A program made the translations under genes and the position numbers. The notes under the pieces are model-generated. The model was not told the DNA's origin and did not search any database. It saw only the letters and a list, made by a program, of their open reading frames with translations. From an uncultured Ignavibacteriota bacterium (GTDB lineage: Bacteria; Bacteroidota; Ignavibacteria; UBA10030; UBA8401), in NCBI GenBank assembly GCA_903861125.1, contig CAIOTF010000031.1, forward strand, positions 33,200 through 97,199: a DNA stretch of 64,000 bases. The letters run 5' to 3'. Positions 28,279 to 38,527 of the stretch are shown here, one piece after another; position 1 is the stretch's first letter, and every line of letters begins with the position of its first letter.

Positions 28279-31200
28279 TAGCGTATCACAGCAAATTTTC
28301 CCAGTTTGGTGTTCATGACCTCGTTAGCATCACTCAATTGTTCGACACGGTACAAATAGATTCCCGTAGAAACAAGAATTCCCTGTTCATTTCTTAAATT
28401 CCAGGATATCCCTTCACTCGTTGTCTTTTCGTCGAATACTTTTATTTTTTCTCCATTCGAAGAATAAATTGTAATCTTACAGTTCGCCGGTATATTGACG
28501 AATGAAACCTGACGTGAATTTTTTACGGGATTCGGATAGACGGCAATCCGATCGATACTTTGAGTTTCTTGTGCAATTGAAATGACCTGTCCTTTGCCAG
28601 CATTCAATTTCACACCGTTGGAAGACATGATATTCTCGCCTGCCATGATTTCAATTCGCAACGCGAGATCGTTGAGTATTGTTCCCGGCAACAGGTTCAG
28701 CACCACAATCTGCGGTTGAAGAGAATCAATTGATGAAATAGAATATGCGCGTGCAATTGTTCGAAGAGAGTAATTTACCGGATTCCTTGCCGTTACCAAG
28801 TCCGCTTGTTCGCTGAATTCAATTTGAATTTTATTGTTTGAAGATAATTTGGCTGATCGGACAAAAAACGGTTTCTCCTGAACTCCGGTAGTAACAAAAG
28901 TAAATATTTTGGCGGTGTCCCCTTTCATTCCGCTCGCATCGGTCAATTGCCGTATCTTTATGGCATGATTTCCGATTGACAATACTACAGGAAATGTGAC
29001 CAGTAACTTCTTCGGAGTTTCCCAAACTACGGATGATGATGCAAAAGTATTATCAAGAAGAAAAACCGTTCTTAAAATTTCTTGCGAAACGACCTCATAG
29101 GAAATACCAACAGTCAGTTGAGAGAGAGACGACTGAGAGATAGATTTTATCACCGGGGCTGCATGCGGTACTGCTGATACAATATCCGAACGAGAACTCT
29201 CGGTTATATTAACAGCAGAGACTGCATAAAAATATTTTATACCGGCAGAAAGGGATGTATCGGTCCAGGTATTACCTTTAACAGACGCGATATATGACAG
29301 AGTATTTTCATTTATTCCTCTGAAAATATTATGATCGCTGGCAGAAGAAATCCATCGGATATTTAGTTTTGATGAGTCAATTGGTATTGCCGTTACTCCG
29401 TACGGAGTCTGAACTATAGAAGAACCTTCCAATTCCCAGAACTCCGTTCTACCATTTGTGTGGAATCCAATCTCATTATAAGAATCGCCGTCAAGATCGT
29501 ACACAACCACGCTGTTGCTTTGTGACGGATGGATCCATTTTGATTCGAAGGTATTTTTGATTGTATTCCATTCAAATACATACAGATCCGGGTTCAGCGA
29601 AATGAACAATGCATCTTTCGTATCATTCGTTTTCAATTTTCCGTTCATTAATCCATTATCATATCCGGAACCTCCCTTCACACCCACAAAATATTGCTCC
29701 CATATTTTAGAAAGTTTTCCTGAGGCATCGGACGAAGTATGCGAATATACTTTTACCGTCCAGACCGGAACATCGTATTCCCTGTCCTGATTCCAGTCTA
29801 TGTTCGTGTGCCCGGCTACCGCAAAATCTGTAATTCCATCGCCGTTGAAATCACCGGCTGTGATATAATCGCTCATTTCATATAGGTCCGATGAATCAAT
29901 CTCGGCTAAATCAAAGTTCAAACTTCCTGTAGCAGTTTGTCTATACCGGATAATATCGCCGTCATAATCCGCAAAGAGGATCTCTTTACGTCCGGTCTGT
30001 GTGAACTCCCCGACAATAGATCTTGGCGGACCGAATTGGTTACGCGCTTCTCCGATGAGCGGATTACTCGGATTTGGAAGATGCGTAGTGAGAGAAAATT
30101 TGTTATTGCCAAGATTCCTGTATATTAAAAATTCCGTGCTGCTTCGAGCCAGAATTTCCGGCAATCCGTCTCCATCAATATCGTTCAGTTGACTAGCCCA
30201 TACATCCGATGAATCCCCCCAGACTGGTTTATTAAAGAATTTACCATTGCTTGTATCAATTTGAAGCAACTGGGATATTCCCCTGTCCTGGACCAATAAA
30301 GCCGGCATTCCAGATGACGCGTTAGAAAGAAATGAGCGAGGTACCCAAGAATGAACTGATGAATCTAATAATCTGAAATTGCTGCCAGCATATTCATATG
30401 CTTTTAATTTCCCAAAATCATTATTGCCGGTATATTCGTTCAACACTATGTTCGGTTTGCGGTCGATTCGCAGAATTTGATTGATCAGAAATCCTTTAGG
30501 AAGTGAATATGATTTTTTTACAAAACCTGTTGTTGCTATTGTTTGCGAAGCAATTGTTGCTCGAAAATGGTCAAATCCTGTCAAAGCTATTGTCGGGAAA
30601 CGTGCGGTTCGTTTTGATGAAGAATTTTCTGTGAAAAGACAATAAAACTCATAGTCTGTAAGGGGTAAAAAATCTTTTGTGCTTAAAACGAACGAATGAT
30701 TTAATTGTAAGCCAAGAGATTGTATAGTTTTATATGCGGACTCACCAATCTTACGGTAATATAGGGTACCGGTTGAATTTCGGTCAACACGTGCATCAAC
30801 AAGTGCACCGTATTCATTTCCTACAATTACGGAATCACGATACATGAACGACAAAATTTTGGGATTGTTCGGAACAATGAGTATTCTTTGCCTAAATTCT
30901 GCATCATTTCCCTTGCTATTTTTAACCACAAGGCGAAGCTGGTAGTTATCTGATTTCAAAGGAGATACATCCAACATAGCAAACGTATCTCGAACAAATA
31001 CTCTATTGTCCACATTTCCTATTTGCGTCCAAGTAATTGGATCATCCCCCTCTCCGTAATACACTCGGACAGATTGGACGTATGGAGTCATAGCAGAAAT
31101 AACTATGGGAATCGAATTTCCTGTAACAATCTCATCCGGAGCCGGTGAATGAATTACGACAGTGGATCCCGATACAGATAGTATTGCTTTTTCGGCATTT

Positions 31201-32516
31201 ACTATCCCTGCAGCATAGTATTTATCCCAACCTGCATCACCCGCGTCATCAGCTGAATTCAAAATCACTCCGCGAATTTCTTCACTTGATAGTTCCTGGT
31301 AAACTGGATTCGATATTTTTTTCCTTTTTTCCAGACTTTTTATCAAGGAAACTACGCCAGTAACCTGCGGGGCAGCTGCCGAAGTGCCTGCAAATTGGTC
31401 TGTATATCCGCCTCCCATCGCCGTCGTAATTATTTGTTCTCCCGGTGCCATAATATCGAGCGAAGGACTATGCGAAGAAAAGAAAGAACGGACATCATAT
31501 TGACCGACCGAACCTGTTGAAATTACTTCACTAAAGTCAGACGGATAATGTGGATTATTGCTGCCATCATTTCCACTGGAAGCAACCAGAACAATATTTT
31601 TAGCAAATGCATACCGAATTGCGTCGTGCAGCAAAGGTGACTGAATGACATCTCCAAAACTCATGTTAATTACATCCGCACCATTGTCCGCCGCATACAC
31701 AACTGCTGAGGCGATATCAATATCACTGCCGTTCCCATTTTTACCAAATGCCCGAAGTGAAAGAATTTTTACTGGTACAATCCCTGCTATACCTATTGCA
31801 TTGTCTGCTTGTGCGCCGATAATACCTGAAACGGCTGTGCCGTGACCATTTTCATCCTGAGGATCGTTATCCCGATTATTCCAGTCCCCTACATCTTCGG
31901 TTTCACCATCCACAAAATCATATCCTCTCCAATCGTCAATAAATCCGTTTCCGTCATCATCTATCCCGTTGGTTTCTTTTCCATTGCCTGTTTCTCCCGG
32001 ATTTAGTGCAATGGAATTTCTCAGATCAGGATGATCCTCGTCGATCCCGGTATCTATTACACCCACTTTAACAGATGGGAGCAAAGGATTGATTGTTCCG
32101 TTTTGGTACAATGAAGAAATCCCAATGCGTCGCAAGTTCCATTGAGATTTGTAAGCGGAATCGTTGGGAATGGAATACGTTCTATACGTATAACTTTGCT
32201 GAAAGTATTCAACTGAAGAAAGGGAAGTTATTGTTCGGATTAGCTGTTCACTTTGCGCCTGTGAAAATCGAACAAGAGCATATCGCTCCCAGGGGAAACT
32301 TGTTTTTGTTGTAATGGATCTTGAAAAAAGAGGTTGGATTGAAAAACTATTAACCTGACCAGCCAGAGATTTTGTTGATCTTAGATTCTGCTCAAGGAAC
32401 TCTTTCAATGCAGACGGATCACCTGCATCTTCTCTGAATTTTACAATGTAAGTTTGTCCGAAAAGAACGTTGATGCATACGAACAGAAGAATATTTACCG
32501 CAACACTCCAACGCAT
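28278..32516 (-). CDS. secreted subtilisin-like serine protease with FG-GAP repeats and type IX sorting domain
   Basis: This 1412-residue exported protein has a signal peptide (residues 1-20, cut after LFG-Q) and a propeptide to about 120. The S8 catalytic domain has Asp155 (VIDTGID), His225 (NGHGTAVSG), Asn316 and Ser379 (GTSAAAP). An Asp/Asn-rich insert with GIDDDGNGFIDDW lies between Asp and His. Ig-like segments follow, then FG-GAP/VCBS-type calcium repeats such as DIDGDGLPE and DFNGDGITD (about 790-920). The last 80 residues form a type IX sorting domain (AVYPNPVKNS, GIYLYRV). It is probably cell-surface attached and degrades proteins. It sits in a housekeeping run, abutting purF and pgsA. 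Confidence 0.9.
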   Translation of the reverse strand: MRWSVAVNILLFVCINVLFGQTYIVKFREDAGDPSALKEFLEQNLRSTKSLAGQVNSFSIQPLFSRSITTKTSFPWERYALVRFSQAQSEQLIRTITSLSSVEYFQQSYTYRTYSIPNDSAYKSQWNLRRIGISSLYQNGTINPLLPSVKVGVIDTGIDEDHPDLRNSIALNPGETGNGKETNGIDDDGNGFIDDWRGYDFVDGETEDVGDWNNRDNDPQDENGHGTAVSGIIGAQADNAIGIAGIVPVKILSLRAFGKNGNGSDIDIASAVVYAADNGADVINMSFGDVIQSPLLHDAIRYAFAKNIVLVASSGNDGSNNPHYPSDFSEVISTGSVGQYDVRSFFSSHSPSLDIMAPGEQIITTAMGGGYTDQFAGTSAAAPQVTGVVSLIKSLEKRKKISNPVYQELSSEEIRGVILNSADDAGDAGWDKYYAAGIVNAEKAILSVSGSTVVIHSPAPDEIVTGNSIPIVISAMTPYVQSVRVYYGEGDDPITWTQIGNVDNRVFVRDTFAMLDVSPLKSDNYQLRLVVKNSKGNDAEFRQRILIVPNNPKILSFMYRDSVIVGNEYGALVDARVDRNSTGTLYYRKIGESAYKTIQSLGLQLNHSFVLSTKDFLPLTDYEFYCLFTENSSSKRTARFPTIALTGFDHFRATIASQTIATTGFVKKSYSLPKGFLINQILRIDRKPNIVLNEYTGNNDFGKLKAYEYAGSNFRLLDSSVHSWVPRSFLSNASSGMPALLVQDRGISQLLQIDTSNGKFFNKPVWGDSSDVWASQLNDIDGDGLPEILARSSTEFLIYRNLGNNKFSLTTHLPNPSNPLIGEARNQFGPPRSIVGEFTQTGRKEILFADYDGDIIRYRQTATGSLNFDLAEIDSSDLYEMSDYITAGDFNGDGITDFAVAGHTNIDWNQDREYDVPVWTVKVYSHTSSDASGKLSKIWEQYFVGVKGGSGYDNGLMNGKLKTNDTKDALFISLNPDLYVFEWNTIKNTFESKWIHPSQSNSVVVYDLDGDSYNEIGFHTNGRTEFWELEGSSIVQTPYGVTAIPIDSSKLNIRWISSASDHNIFRGINENTLSYIASVKGNTWTDTSLSAGIKYFYAVSAVNITESSRSDIVSAVPHAAPVIKSISQSSLSQLTVGISYEVVSQEILRTVFLLDNTFASSSVVWETPKKLLVTFPVVLSIGNHAIKIRQLTDASGMKGDTAKIFTFVTTGVQEKPFFVRSAKLSSNNKIQIEFSEQADLVTARNPVNYSLRTIARAYSISSIDSLQPQIVVLNLLPGTILNDLALRIEIMAGENIMSSNGVKLNAGKGQVISIAQETQSIDRIAVYPNPVKNSRQVSFVNIPANCKITIYSSNGEKIKVFDEKTTSEGISWNLRNEQGILVSTGIYLYRVEQLSDANEVMNTKLGKFAVIR

Positions 32517-34018
32517 TACGCCTCAAGATCATTCTTATCGGTTACATTCTCGATTGGTGCGGGATACGTTCCGCCGAAACATGCTGTGCAATATCCTTTG
32601 TTTTCTCCCGTTGGCACAGACGCAAGCATTTTTTTTGTAGAAAGATAATGAATGCTGTCAACACCAAGTTCTTTGCGAATTTTTTCAATATCTTCATCGC
32701 ATTTTACAGCTATAAGATCTTCTCTGTTCGGGAAATCCATTCCGTAATAGCATGAATTAACAATCGGCGGTGAAGTGATCCTGAAATGTATTTCCTTCGG
32801 TCCAGCTTCTTTAAGGAGCTTCACCAGTTGCTTGGATGTGGTACCGCGGACGATTGAATCATCTACAACAACAACTTTCTTTCCTTTTAGAACACCTTTG
32901 ACGGTATTGAATTTTGTCTTCACCTTCATCTCGCGCTGTCCCTGCTCCGGCTGGATGAACGTTCTGCCGACGTAGTGATTGCGGATCAGACCAAGTTCTA
33001 ATTTTGTATTGATTCCCTGCTTGATCGATTCGGTAACAAAACCAAGAGCCGCTGTATTGCTTGAGTCCGGTACGCTAATAACAATAGTCTTTTCGTCCTC
33101 GTCCGGAGCTACCGGTGATTCCTGAGCAAGGGATTTGCCTAATTTGCGTCTAACTTTGTCAACACTGTCTCCAAAAATAAAACTGTCGGGACGCGAGAAA
33201 TAAATATATTCAAATATACAGTGATGCGATTTATCAACCTGTTTTTCTATGCGGAATGAAGTCAATACATCTTTTGAATCAGCTCGTTTATCAATAACAA
33301 GAATTTCTCCCGGTTCCACGTCGCGGATATATTTGGCATCGATAATATCAAATGCACAAGTCTCTGATGCTATTACATAACTGCCGTCCTTCTCTCCCAA
33401 GGCAAGCGGACGAAAGCCATAAACATCTCGCGCAGCTACTAATTTAGTATCGGTCATGATCAATAATGAAAAAGCCCCTTCAACGGTGTTGATCGCTTCC
33501 TTGATCTGATCTATCTGGTCCTTGTGCCTGCTGCGCGCAATTAAATGAAGGAGCAGTTCAGTGTCGGACGTTGTTTGAAAGATCGTTCCTTCGTCCTGTA
33601 ATCTTGTTCTGATCGTTCTGAAGTTTGTCAAGTTACCGTTATGCGCAACTCCCAGATTTCCATCACGATAATTAACGATCAAAGGCTGTATGTTTTTGTC
33701 ATTATTCGCTGACCCGGTCGTGGAATACCGATTGTGTCCTATCGCTGTGTTACCGCGCAACGTAGACGAAAGAATTTGAGGATCCTTAAACACGTCTGTA
33801 ACCAGTCCCATCCCTTTTACGATGTTGAAGTGGCGGCGTTTCTTCTCATCACGGAATTCGCTTGTTACGATACCGCTTGCTTCCTGACCTCTGTGCTGAA
33901 GCGCGTGAAGTCCATAATACGTCAATAACGAAGCACTCGGATGATCATACACCCCGAAGATACCGCACGCCGTCCTCGGTTTATCGTTTTTAAAACGCTT
34001 GTAATTTTTTGTTTTCAT
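32516..34018 (-). CDS. purF: amidophosphoribosyltransferase
   Basis: This 500-residue enzyme catalyses the first step of purine synthesis. The N-terminal glutaminase needs a free cysteine: here Cys18 in TACGIFG, so a 17-residue propeptide must be removed. The PRPP loop is VVVVDDSIVRGTTSKQ. The C-terminal CTACFGGTYP cysteines, with two more upstream, fit the iron–sulfur type of PurF. Its start is one base from the nadB stop and its stop abuts the subtilase gene. Confidence 0.95.
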   Translation of the reverse strand: MKTKNYKRFKNDKPRTACGIFGVYDHPSASLLTYYGLHALQHRGQEASGIVTSEFRDEKKRRHFNIVKGMGLVTDVFKDPQILSSTLRGNTAIGHNRYSTTGSANNDKNIQPLIVNYRDGNLGVAHNGNLTNFRTIRTRLQDEGTIFQTTSDTELLLHLIARSRHKDQIDQIKEAINTVEGAFSLLIMTDTKLVAARDVYGFRPLALGEKDGSYVIASETCAFDIIDAKYIRDVEPGEILVIDKRADSKDVLTSFRIEKQVDKSHHCIFEYIYFSRPDSFIFGDSVDKVRRKLGKSLAQESPVAPDEDEKTIVISVPDSSNTAALGFVTESIKQGINTKLELGLIRNHYVGRTFIQPEQGQREMKVKTKFNTVKGVLKGKKVVVVDDSIVRGTTSKQLVKLLKEAGPKEIHFRITSPPIVNSCYYGMDFPNREDLIAVKCDEDIEKIRKELGVDSIHYLSTKKMLASVPTGENKGYCTACFGGTYPAPIENVTDKNDLEA

Positions 34019-35614
34019 TTATTGTATGACCGTATCTTTTAACCAATGAATATCGTCTGAGAAGTTGTAATCAGTTGTAAAATGAAGCCCGCGGCTTTCT
34101 TTCCTTTCCAAAGCTGAACGGATAATAAGGTCGGCTACGCAGGAAAGATTTCGTAATTCAATAAGTCCCTCTGTCACTTTTGTCCGTTTATAAAAATCCT
34201 TCACTTCTTCCAATATCAATTTTATTCTCCGTTGTGAACGTTCTAACCGGTGATTTGAACGGACAATTCCTACGTAGTCCCACATTAACTGCTGGATCTC
34301 TTTTCTGTTGTGCGATACCAATATCCATTCCTCACTGTTAATCGTACCGCTGTCATCCCAATTCGGAATATTCTTTTCCATCTCATTATGAAGACGACCG
34401 GACCGTTTAACAGCTTCAACGGCCCTATGGGAGAACACAACTGCTTCCAGAAGTGAATTGCTTGCAAGACGGTTTGCACCGTGCAGTCCTGTCATACTAA
34501 CTTCACCGACAGCATACAGACCGGAAAGCAGCGTAGCGCCATTTTTATCCGTAACTACTCCGCCGCATGAATAATGTGCTGCGGGAACTACCGGAATAAA
34601 ATCTTTTGTAATATCGATGCCATATTTCAAGCATCGTTCGTAAATATTCGGGAAATGGGTCTTCACAGAATTCGGATTCAAGTGCTGCAGATCCAGATAA
34701 ACGCACTCATCACCGCTGCGTTTCAATTCGGTATCGATCGCACGCGCTACGATGTCGCGAGGAGCAAGAGAACCCTGCGGATCGTACTTCTTCATGAAAT
34801 CTTCATTACGACGGTTACGCAAAATCGCACCAAACCCTCGAACAGCTTCCGATATAAGATACGATGGTGAACCGGAATTGTATAATGTTGTAGGATGGAA
34901 TTGAATAAATTCCATATTTGCAATCGTTGCACCCGCGCGGTATGCCATTGCAATACCATCTCCCGTTGCTATGAGAGGATTCGTGGTATGCAGATACACT
35001 TGTCCGGCCCCGCCGGTTGCCAGAAGCGTAGTCGAAGCAAGAAAAGTCTTTACTACATTTTGTTCTACGTCCAGCACATACGCACCCCAGCAATGAATAG
35101 TGCCTCGGGCTTGTTTCTCTATTCCAAATAAATGATGCTCCGTGATGAGGTCGATCGAAATGTGGTTTTCGTAAATTTTGATATTCGGATGAGAAGAAAT
35201 TTTTGCCAGAAGCGCCCGTTCAATTTCTTTCCCTGTTAAATCCGCAGCGTGAACGATGCGATGATGCGAATGTCCACCCTCTTTGCCCAGGTCAAGTCCC
35301 TGTTCATTCATTGTGAACTGGACACCAACGTCTACTAATTCTCTTATACGTTCCGGTCCTTCGTTCACTACAAGTTCAACAACATCCTTATGACACAGAT
35401 AACCGCCGGCTTTCATCGTGTCATGAATATGGTGGTCAAACGAATCCGTATTTGATACAACCGCAGCTATTCCGCCTTGAGCGTAATTTGTGTTCGATTC
35501 GGCTTTTTCTTTCTTGGTGACAATAGCTACTGTTCCAATTTCAGCAGCTTTCAACGCATAGGAAAGCCCTGCAATGCCGCTGCCGATCACTAAAAAGTCC
35601 GATTCAATTTTCAT
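34019..35614 (-). CDS. nadB: L-aspartate oxidase
   Basis: This 531-residue FAD enzyme oxidises aspartate to iminoaspartate for NAD synthesis. Motifs are [15 protein letters not shown] (FAD), [35 protein letters not shown] and [19 protein letters not shown] 35614 is used because the FAD-binding strand starts right after it. The frame extends to 35638 with eight residues that do not fit the family. nadA and nadC are not in the window. Confidence 0.94.
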   Translation of the reverse strand: MKIESDFLVIGSGIAGLSYALKAAEIGTVAIVTKKEKAESNTNYAQGGIAAVVSNTDSFDHHIHDTMKAGGYLCHKDVVELVVNEGPERIRELVDVGVQFTMNEQGLDLGKEGGHSHHRIVHAADLTGKEIERALLAKISSHPNIKIYENHISIDLITEHHLFGIEKQARGTIHCWGAYVLDVEQNVVKTFLASTTLLATGGAGQVYLHTTNPLIATGDGIAMAYRAGATIANMEFIQFHPTTLYNSGSPSYLISEAVRGFGAILRNRRNEDFMKKYDPQGSLAPRDIVARAIDTELKRSGDECVYLDLQHLNPNSVKTHFPNIYERCLKYGIDITKDFIPVVPAAHYSCGGVVTDKNGATLLSGLYAVGEVSMTGLHGANRLASNSLLEAVVFSHRAVEAVKRSGRLHNEMEKNIPNWDDSGTINSEEWILVSHNRKEIQQLMWDYVGIVRSNHRLERSQRRIKLILEEVKDFYKRTKVTEGLIELRNLSCVADLIIRSALERKESRGLHFTTDYNFSDDIHWLKDTVIQ

Positions 35615-35635
35615 AAAGGAATATACATAAAACTG

Positions 35636-35670
35636 CAATAAAAAAGGCGTCCCGTTTCACCGGAACGCCT
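35636..35670 (-). terminator. intrinsic terminator after the beta-barrel gene
   Basis: Arms AGGCGT/ACGCCT (35645-35650, 35665-35670) extend by CCG/CGG past one mismatch around a 6-nt loop. A T-run follows on the minus strand. The plus strand also has a T-run, so it may work both ways. Confidence 0.8.
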
Positions 35671-35694
35671 GCTTTTTTTCTAAACTTGTTCAGA

Positions 35695-36369
35695 TTAGAA
35701 ATAAATGTGAAGTGTTGCACCGCCCTGACCAAATCCGAGAATTTGGGATGAACTTGTTTGTTTCGTCGTTGTTGAAGTGCTGCCCGACGTAACAACAACA
35801 TCGGCCGGAGACGTCATGCTGAAGAGTGTCAAAGTGTATTCTGCAGAAACGCTCATCTCAGGATATAGATAGAATTCAGCGCCGATAATTCCCATCAAAC
35901 CCAATGTTATTCCCGCTCCGCCTTTTGTTTCGCCTTGAATAGCGGGAGCAATAACAGCATTTTTGGAATCAGTAGATCCCATTGAAAAACCAACGCCGGC
36001 ACCCATGTAAGGACGTACGCGTGATGTTGCACCCTGCATATACATTAAATAATCTGCACTCAACCCAAGTGTGAATGAAGAATTACTGCCGTCTGTTCCT
36101 GTTTGTCCTGTAGCTGGGTTAGCAGGAATTGTGGAACTTGTGCTTCTAACCTGCAAGCCTGCACGAACTGCTGCATTTGATCCTAAAAAGTATGAAAGCC
36201 CGATTCCGCCAGCAGGACCTGTGGCGCCGATACCAAATGAACCAAGACCGCCAAATGTGAAATTCATCGATTTATCTCCGGCTTTAGTACCGAGATTTTG
36301 AACATCTTGAGCCAAAACCACTCCGCACATCATCACAACAGCTAATATTACTGCAAGGATTTTTTTCAT
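35695..36369 (-). CDS. outer-membrane beta-barrel protein (OmpA/OmpW-like barrel)
   Basis: This 224-residue protein has a clear signal peptide (MKKILAVILAVVMMCGVVLAQ). The mature part is built of alternating strands rich in Gly, aromatic and Ser/Thr residues. It ends in LHIYF, with the terminal Phe typical of barrel assembly signals. It fits the PF13505 'outer membrane beta-barrel' group. AGGAG stands 6 nt before the ATG, and a Bacteroidetes-type promoter is visible upstream. It is a single-gene transcript ending at the 35636-35670 terminator. Cargo or function unknown. Confidence 0.8.
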   Translation of the reverse strand: MKKILAVILAVVMMCGVVLAQDVQNLGTKAGDKSMNFTFGGLGSFGIGATGPAGGIGLSYFLGSNAAVRAGLQVRSTSSTIPANPATGQTGTDGSNSSFTLGLSADYLMYMQGATSRVRPYMGAGVGFSMGSTDSKNAVIAPAIQGETKGGAGITLGLMGIIGAEFYLYPEMSVSAEYTLTLFSMTSPADVVVTSGSTSTTTKQTSSSQILGFGQGGATLHIYF

Positions 36370-36425
36370 TTGTTACTCCTAAATATATGTTAAGGGATAG
36401 TGAATTATGTGTCTTAAAGGCTCAG

Positions 36426-36456
36426 CAAATATAGAAGGGGATTACTGAATTGTCAA
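36426..36456 (-). promoter_or_regulatory. Bacteroidetes-type promoter of the beta-barrel gene
   Basis: On the minus strand TTG (in TTGACAA, 36456-36454) is followed after 20 nt by TATATTTG (36433-36426), an exact TAnnTTTG box. The start of transcription should lie near 36420, giving a leader of about 50 nt. Confidence 0.65.
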
Positions 36457-36552
36457 GGGAAAATGTATCATAATACCGCTTTTTGTCCCGCAAAGTTCAT
36501 GTTAAAAGAAACTTCCGTAACGTTAAACATGAAATTCAGTTATTTTTAAATA

Positions 36553-36592
36553 AAGAAAACAAAAAGGGAGATACCTTTTAAAGGATACTCCC
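36553..36592 (-). terminator. terminator after the second beta-barrel gene
   Basis: On the minus strand GGGAG/CTCCC and CCTTT/AAAGG pair across a 3x3 internal loop. TTTTTGTTTT follows. It lies 32 nt past the stop at 36624. Confidence 0.6.
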
Positions 36593-36623
36593 TCTTCAAA
36601 TGTTTAACCACATCTGCTCAAAA

Positions 36624-37178
36624 TTATAACTTGTATGCTACGCCAATATTCAATAAAGCTAAGCCGAAACCAACTTCAACTTGAGCTGCAAGTTTGGGTG
36701 TGAAAAAATATTTTGCTCCTGCATATCCGCCGAACAACACACCGCCATTTGCAGAACCGCCACCTAAACCAAAACCTGTTCCTGTATGGGTTTCTGAAAA
36801 TGATGCAACGTTATATCCAAGCATAATTCCACCATAAGTATCAACGTTTGCATTATGCAACAGATCATAATGATATGCACCGCGAGCAGCTAAAATAAAA
36901 TAGGACCAGGTCCATGTATAACCATATCCATATCCTGAAAAATCGTATTTTGCACTTGTATAACTAACTAATCCGCCGATGGATATATTTTCGTTGTATC
37001 CCATATCAAAGGCTGCGGTTAACGGAGGAAATGATGCGTCTGCATTGGTGGCGTACACGTAGGAACCTATTCCATACATAACTGAAGCAACTTGATCATT
37101 TTTTTGGTATGCAATCTGACCAAATGAAAAACTAAGAACAACTGTAGACAGTACAGCAAGAAGAATTGTACGTTTCAT
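36624..37178 (-). CDS. small outer-membrane beta-barrel protein, function unknown
   Basis: This 184-residue protein has a signal peptide (about 20 residues, cut after SFG-Q). The rest is Gly-, Tyr- and Ser-rich amphipathic strands, including a GYGYGYTWTW stretch and a glycine-rich GFGLGGGSANGG loop. The end GVAYKL is barrel-like but lacks the terminal Phe. It is not assigned to a named family. AAAGGGGG stands before the ATG. Its promoter region holds a 16-bp palindrome between the -33 and -7 boxes, so it may be under a dedicated regulator. Confidence 0.7.
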   Translation of the reverse strand: MKRTILLAVLSTVVLSFSFGQIAYQKNDQVASVMYGIGSYVYATNADASFPPLTAAFDMGYNENISIGGLVSYTSAKYDFSGYGYGYTWTWSYFILAARGAYHYDLLHNANVDTYGGIMLGYNVASFSETHTGTGFGLGGGSANGGVLFGGYAGAKYFFTPKLAAQVEVGFGLALLNIGVAYKL

Positions 37179-37277
37179 TATAGAGCCCCCTTTAATAAAA
37201 AAATGTGAATTAAGTAATTGAGATACAGCGAGTGTTTGTGTTTCAAAAAGCTAAAATATAAATTACGACAACACTTG

Positions 37278-37308
37278 AGAATATATATCCACTACAGTGG
37301 ATTGTCAA
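37278..37308 (-). promoter_or_regulatory. promoter with embedded operator-like palindrome
   Basis: On the minus strand TTG (in TTGACAA, 37308-37306) is followed after 20 nt by TATATTCT (37285-37278). The spacer contains the palindrome ATCCACT-AC-AGTGGAT (37287-37302). No T-run follows it, so it is not a terminator. It would control the small beta-barrel gene. Confidence 0.5.
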
Positions 37309-37351
37309 GCGAATTCTTGGCATTAAATGATAGTAAAGAGCAAATGCTATG

Positions 37352-38527
37352 TTACGAAGTTACTGCTAACACTTCAGACAATACAGTAAGCAAACGATCA
37401 AACTCTTGTTTCCCGGCGATCAAAGGGGGCAGAATTCTTATGACATTACCTGCGGTTGAATTAACCAGAACACCTTTTTGCAGAATTGCATCAACAATTG
37501 ATGAACTTTCAATGGTAAGTTCTATTCCGATCATATATCCATACACCCGTATTTCTTTTATAACGGGGATTTTAGCTTCCATTTCTACAACTTTAGCTTT
37601 GAAATACTCAGCATTCGCAACGACATTCTTCAAAAAAGAATCAGTCATAACCGTATCAAGCGTTGCAACACCCGCAGCGCACGCAACGGGATTGCCGCCA
37701 AACGTGGTGCCATGCACACCATACGTCCATACATCGGCTACTTTTTTGGATCCGATAATGGCTCCGACAGGAAGTCCGCCGCCTATAGGTTTTGCTACAG
37801 TAATAATATCCGGTACAATGTCGAAATGCTGAAACCCGAAAAGTTTGCCTGTTCTTCCTATTCCGGACTGGATTTCATCTGCGACAATCAGGAATCCAAA
37901 TTTTTCACGCAGTGATTTCAGTGCTGAGACGAATTCCTCGGTCACACCGACAATCCCTCCTTCACCTTGAATGAATTCCAAAAAGACCGCCGCTGTCTGT
38001 CCGTCTACTTTTGAAGTGAGATCATCAACATTGTTGAAGTCGATAGAATCAAAATTTGGGAGAAAGGGTTCATATCCTTCGCGGTATTTTTCTTTGTCCA
38101 TCAGCGAAAGTGCTCCCATGGTCCGTCCGCTGAATCCGTTGCTCATCCCGAAGATAATTTTTTTGCCGTTCTGTTTTCCCCATTTACGGATAAGTTTTAT
38201 CGATCCTTCAATAGCTTCCGTACCGCTGTTGGAGAAAAATATTTTATCGAAACCCGATAATGTTAACAAACGCTCTGCAAGTTGAATCTGGGGTTCCTGG
38301 ATGAAAAAATTGGAAAGATGGGTATATTTGCGAACCTGTTCGTCCACTGCCTTAATGATGGCAGGATGTGCATACCCCAGAGCATTTACTGCTAATCCGG
38401 AGAACATATCGAGATATTTTTTTCCATCTTTCGTGTAAAGATAGCATCCTTCACCGCGTTCTACTTCAAGAGGTAATCTCTTATAGGTGTGAAAAAAAAG
38501 ACGGGATTCTTTTTCTTTGAGATTCAT
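37352..38527 (-). CDS. argD: acetylornithine aminotransferase (class III PLP aminotransferase)
   Basis: This 391-residue class-III aminotransferase has SNSGTEAIEGSIKL for phosphate binding, Asp217 (IVADEIQSGIGRTG) and PLP-lysine Lys246 (VAKPIGGGLP). Length and motifs fit ArgD, which makes N-acetylornithine in arginine synthesis and can also act on succinyl-DAP for lysine. Other class-III enzymes (ornithine, GABA) remain possible because no other arg gene is nearby. It overlaps coaE by 4 nt and is the last gene of the long translation/division run. Confidence 0.8.
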   Translation of the reverse strand: MNLKEKESRLFFHTYKRLPLEVERGEGCYLYTKDGKKYLDMFSGLAVNALGYAHPAIIKAVDEQVRKYTHLSNFFIQEPQIQLAERLLTLSGFDKIFFSNSGTEAIEGSIKLIRKWGKQNGKKIIFGMSNGFSGRTMGALSLMDKEKYREGYEPFLPNFDSIDFNNVDDLTSKVDGQTAAVFLEFIQGEGGIVGVTEEFVSALKSLREKFGFLIVADEIQSGIGRTGKLFGFQHFDIVPDIITVAKPIGGGLPVGAIIGSKKVADVWTYGVHGTTFGGNPVACAAGVATLDTVMTDSFLKNVVANAEYFKAKVVEMEAKIPVIKEIRVYGYMIGIELTIESSSIVDAILQKGVLVNSTAGNVIRILPPLIAGKQEFDRLLTVLSEVLAVTS

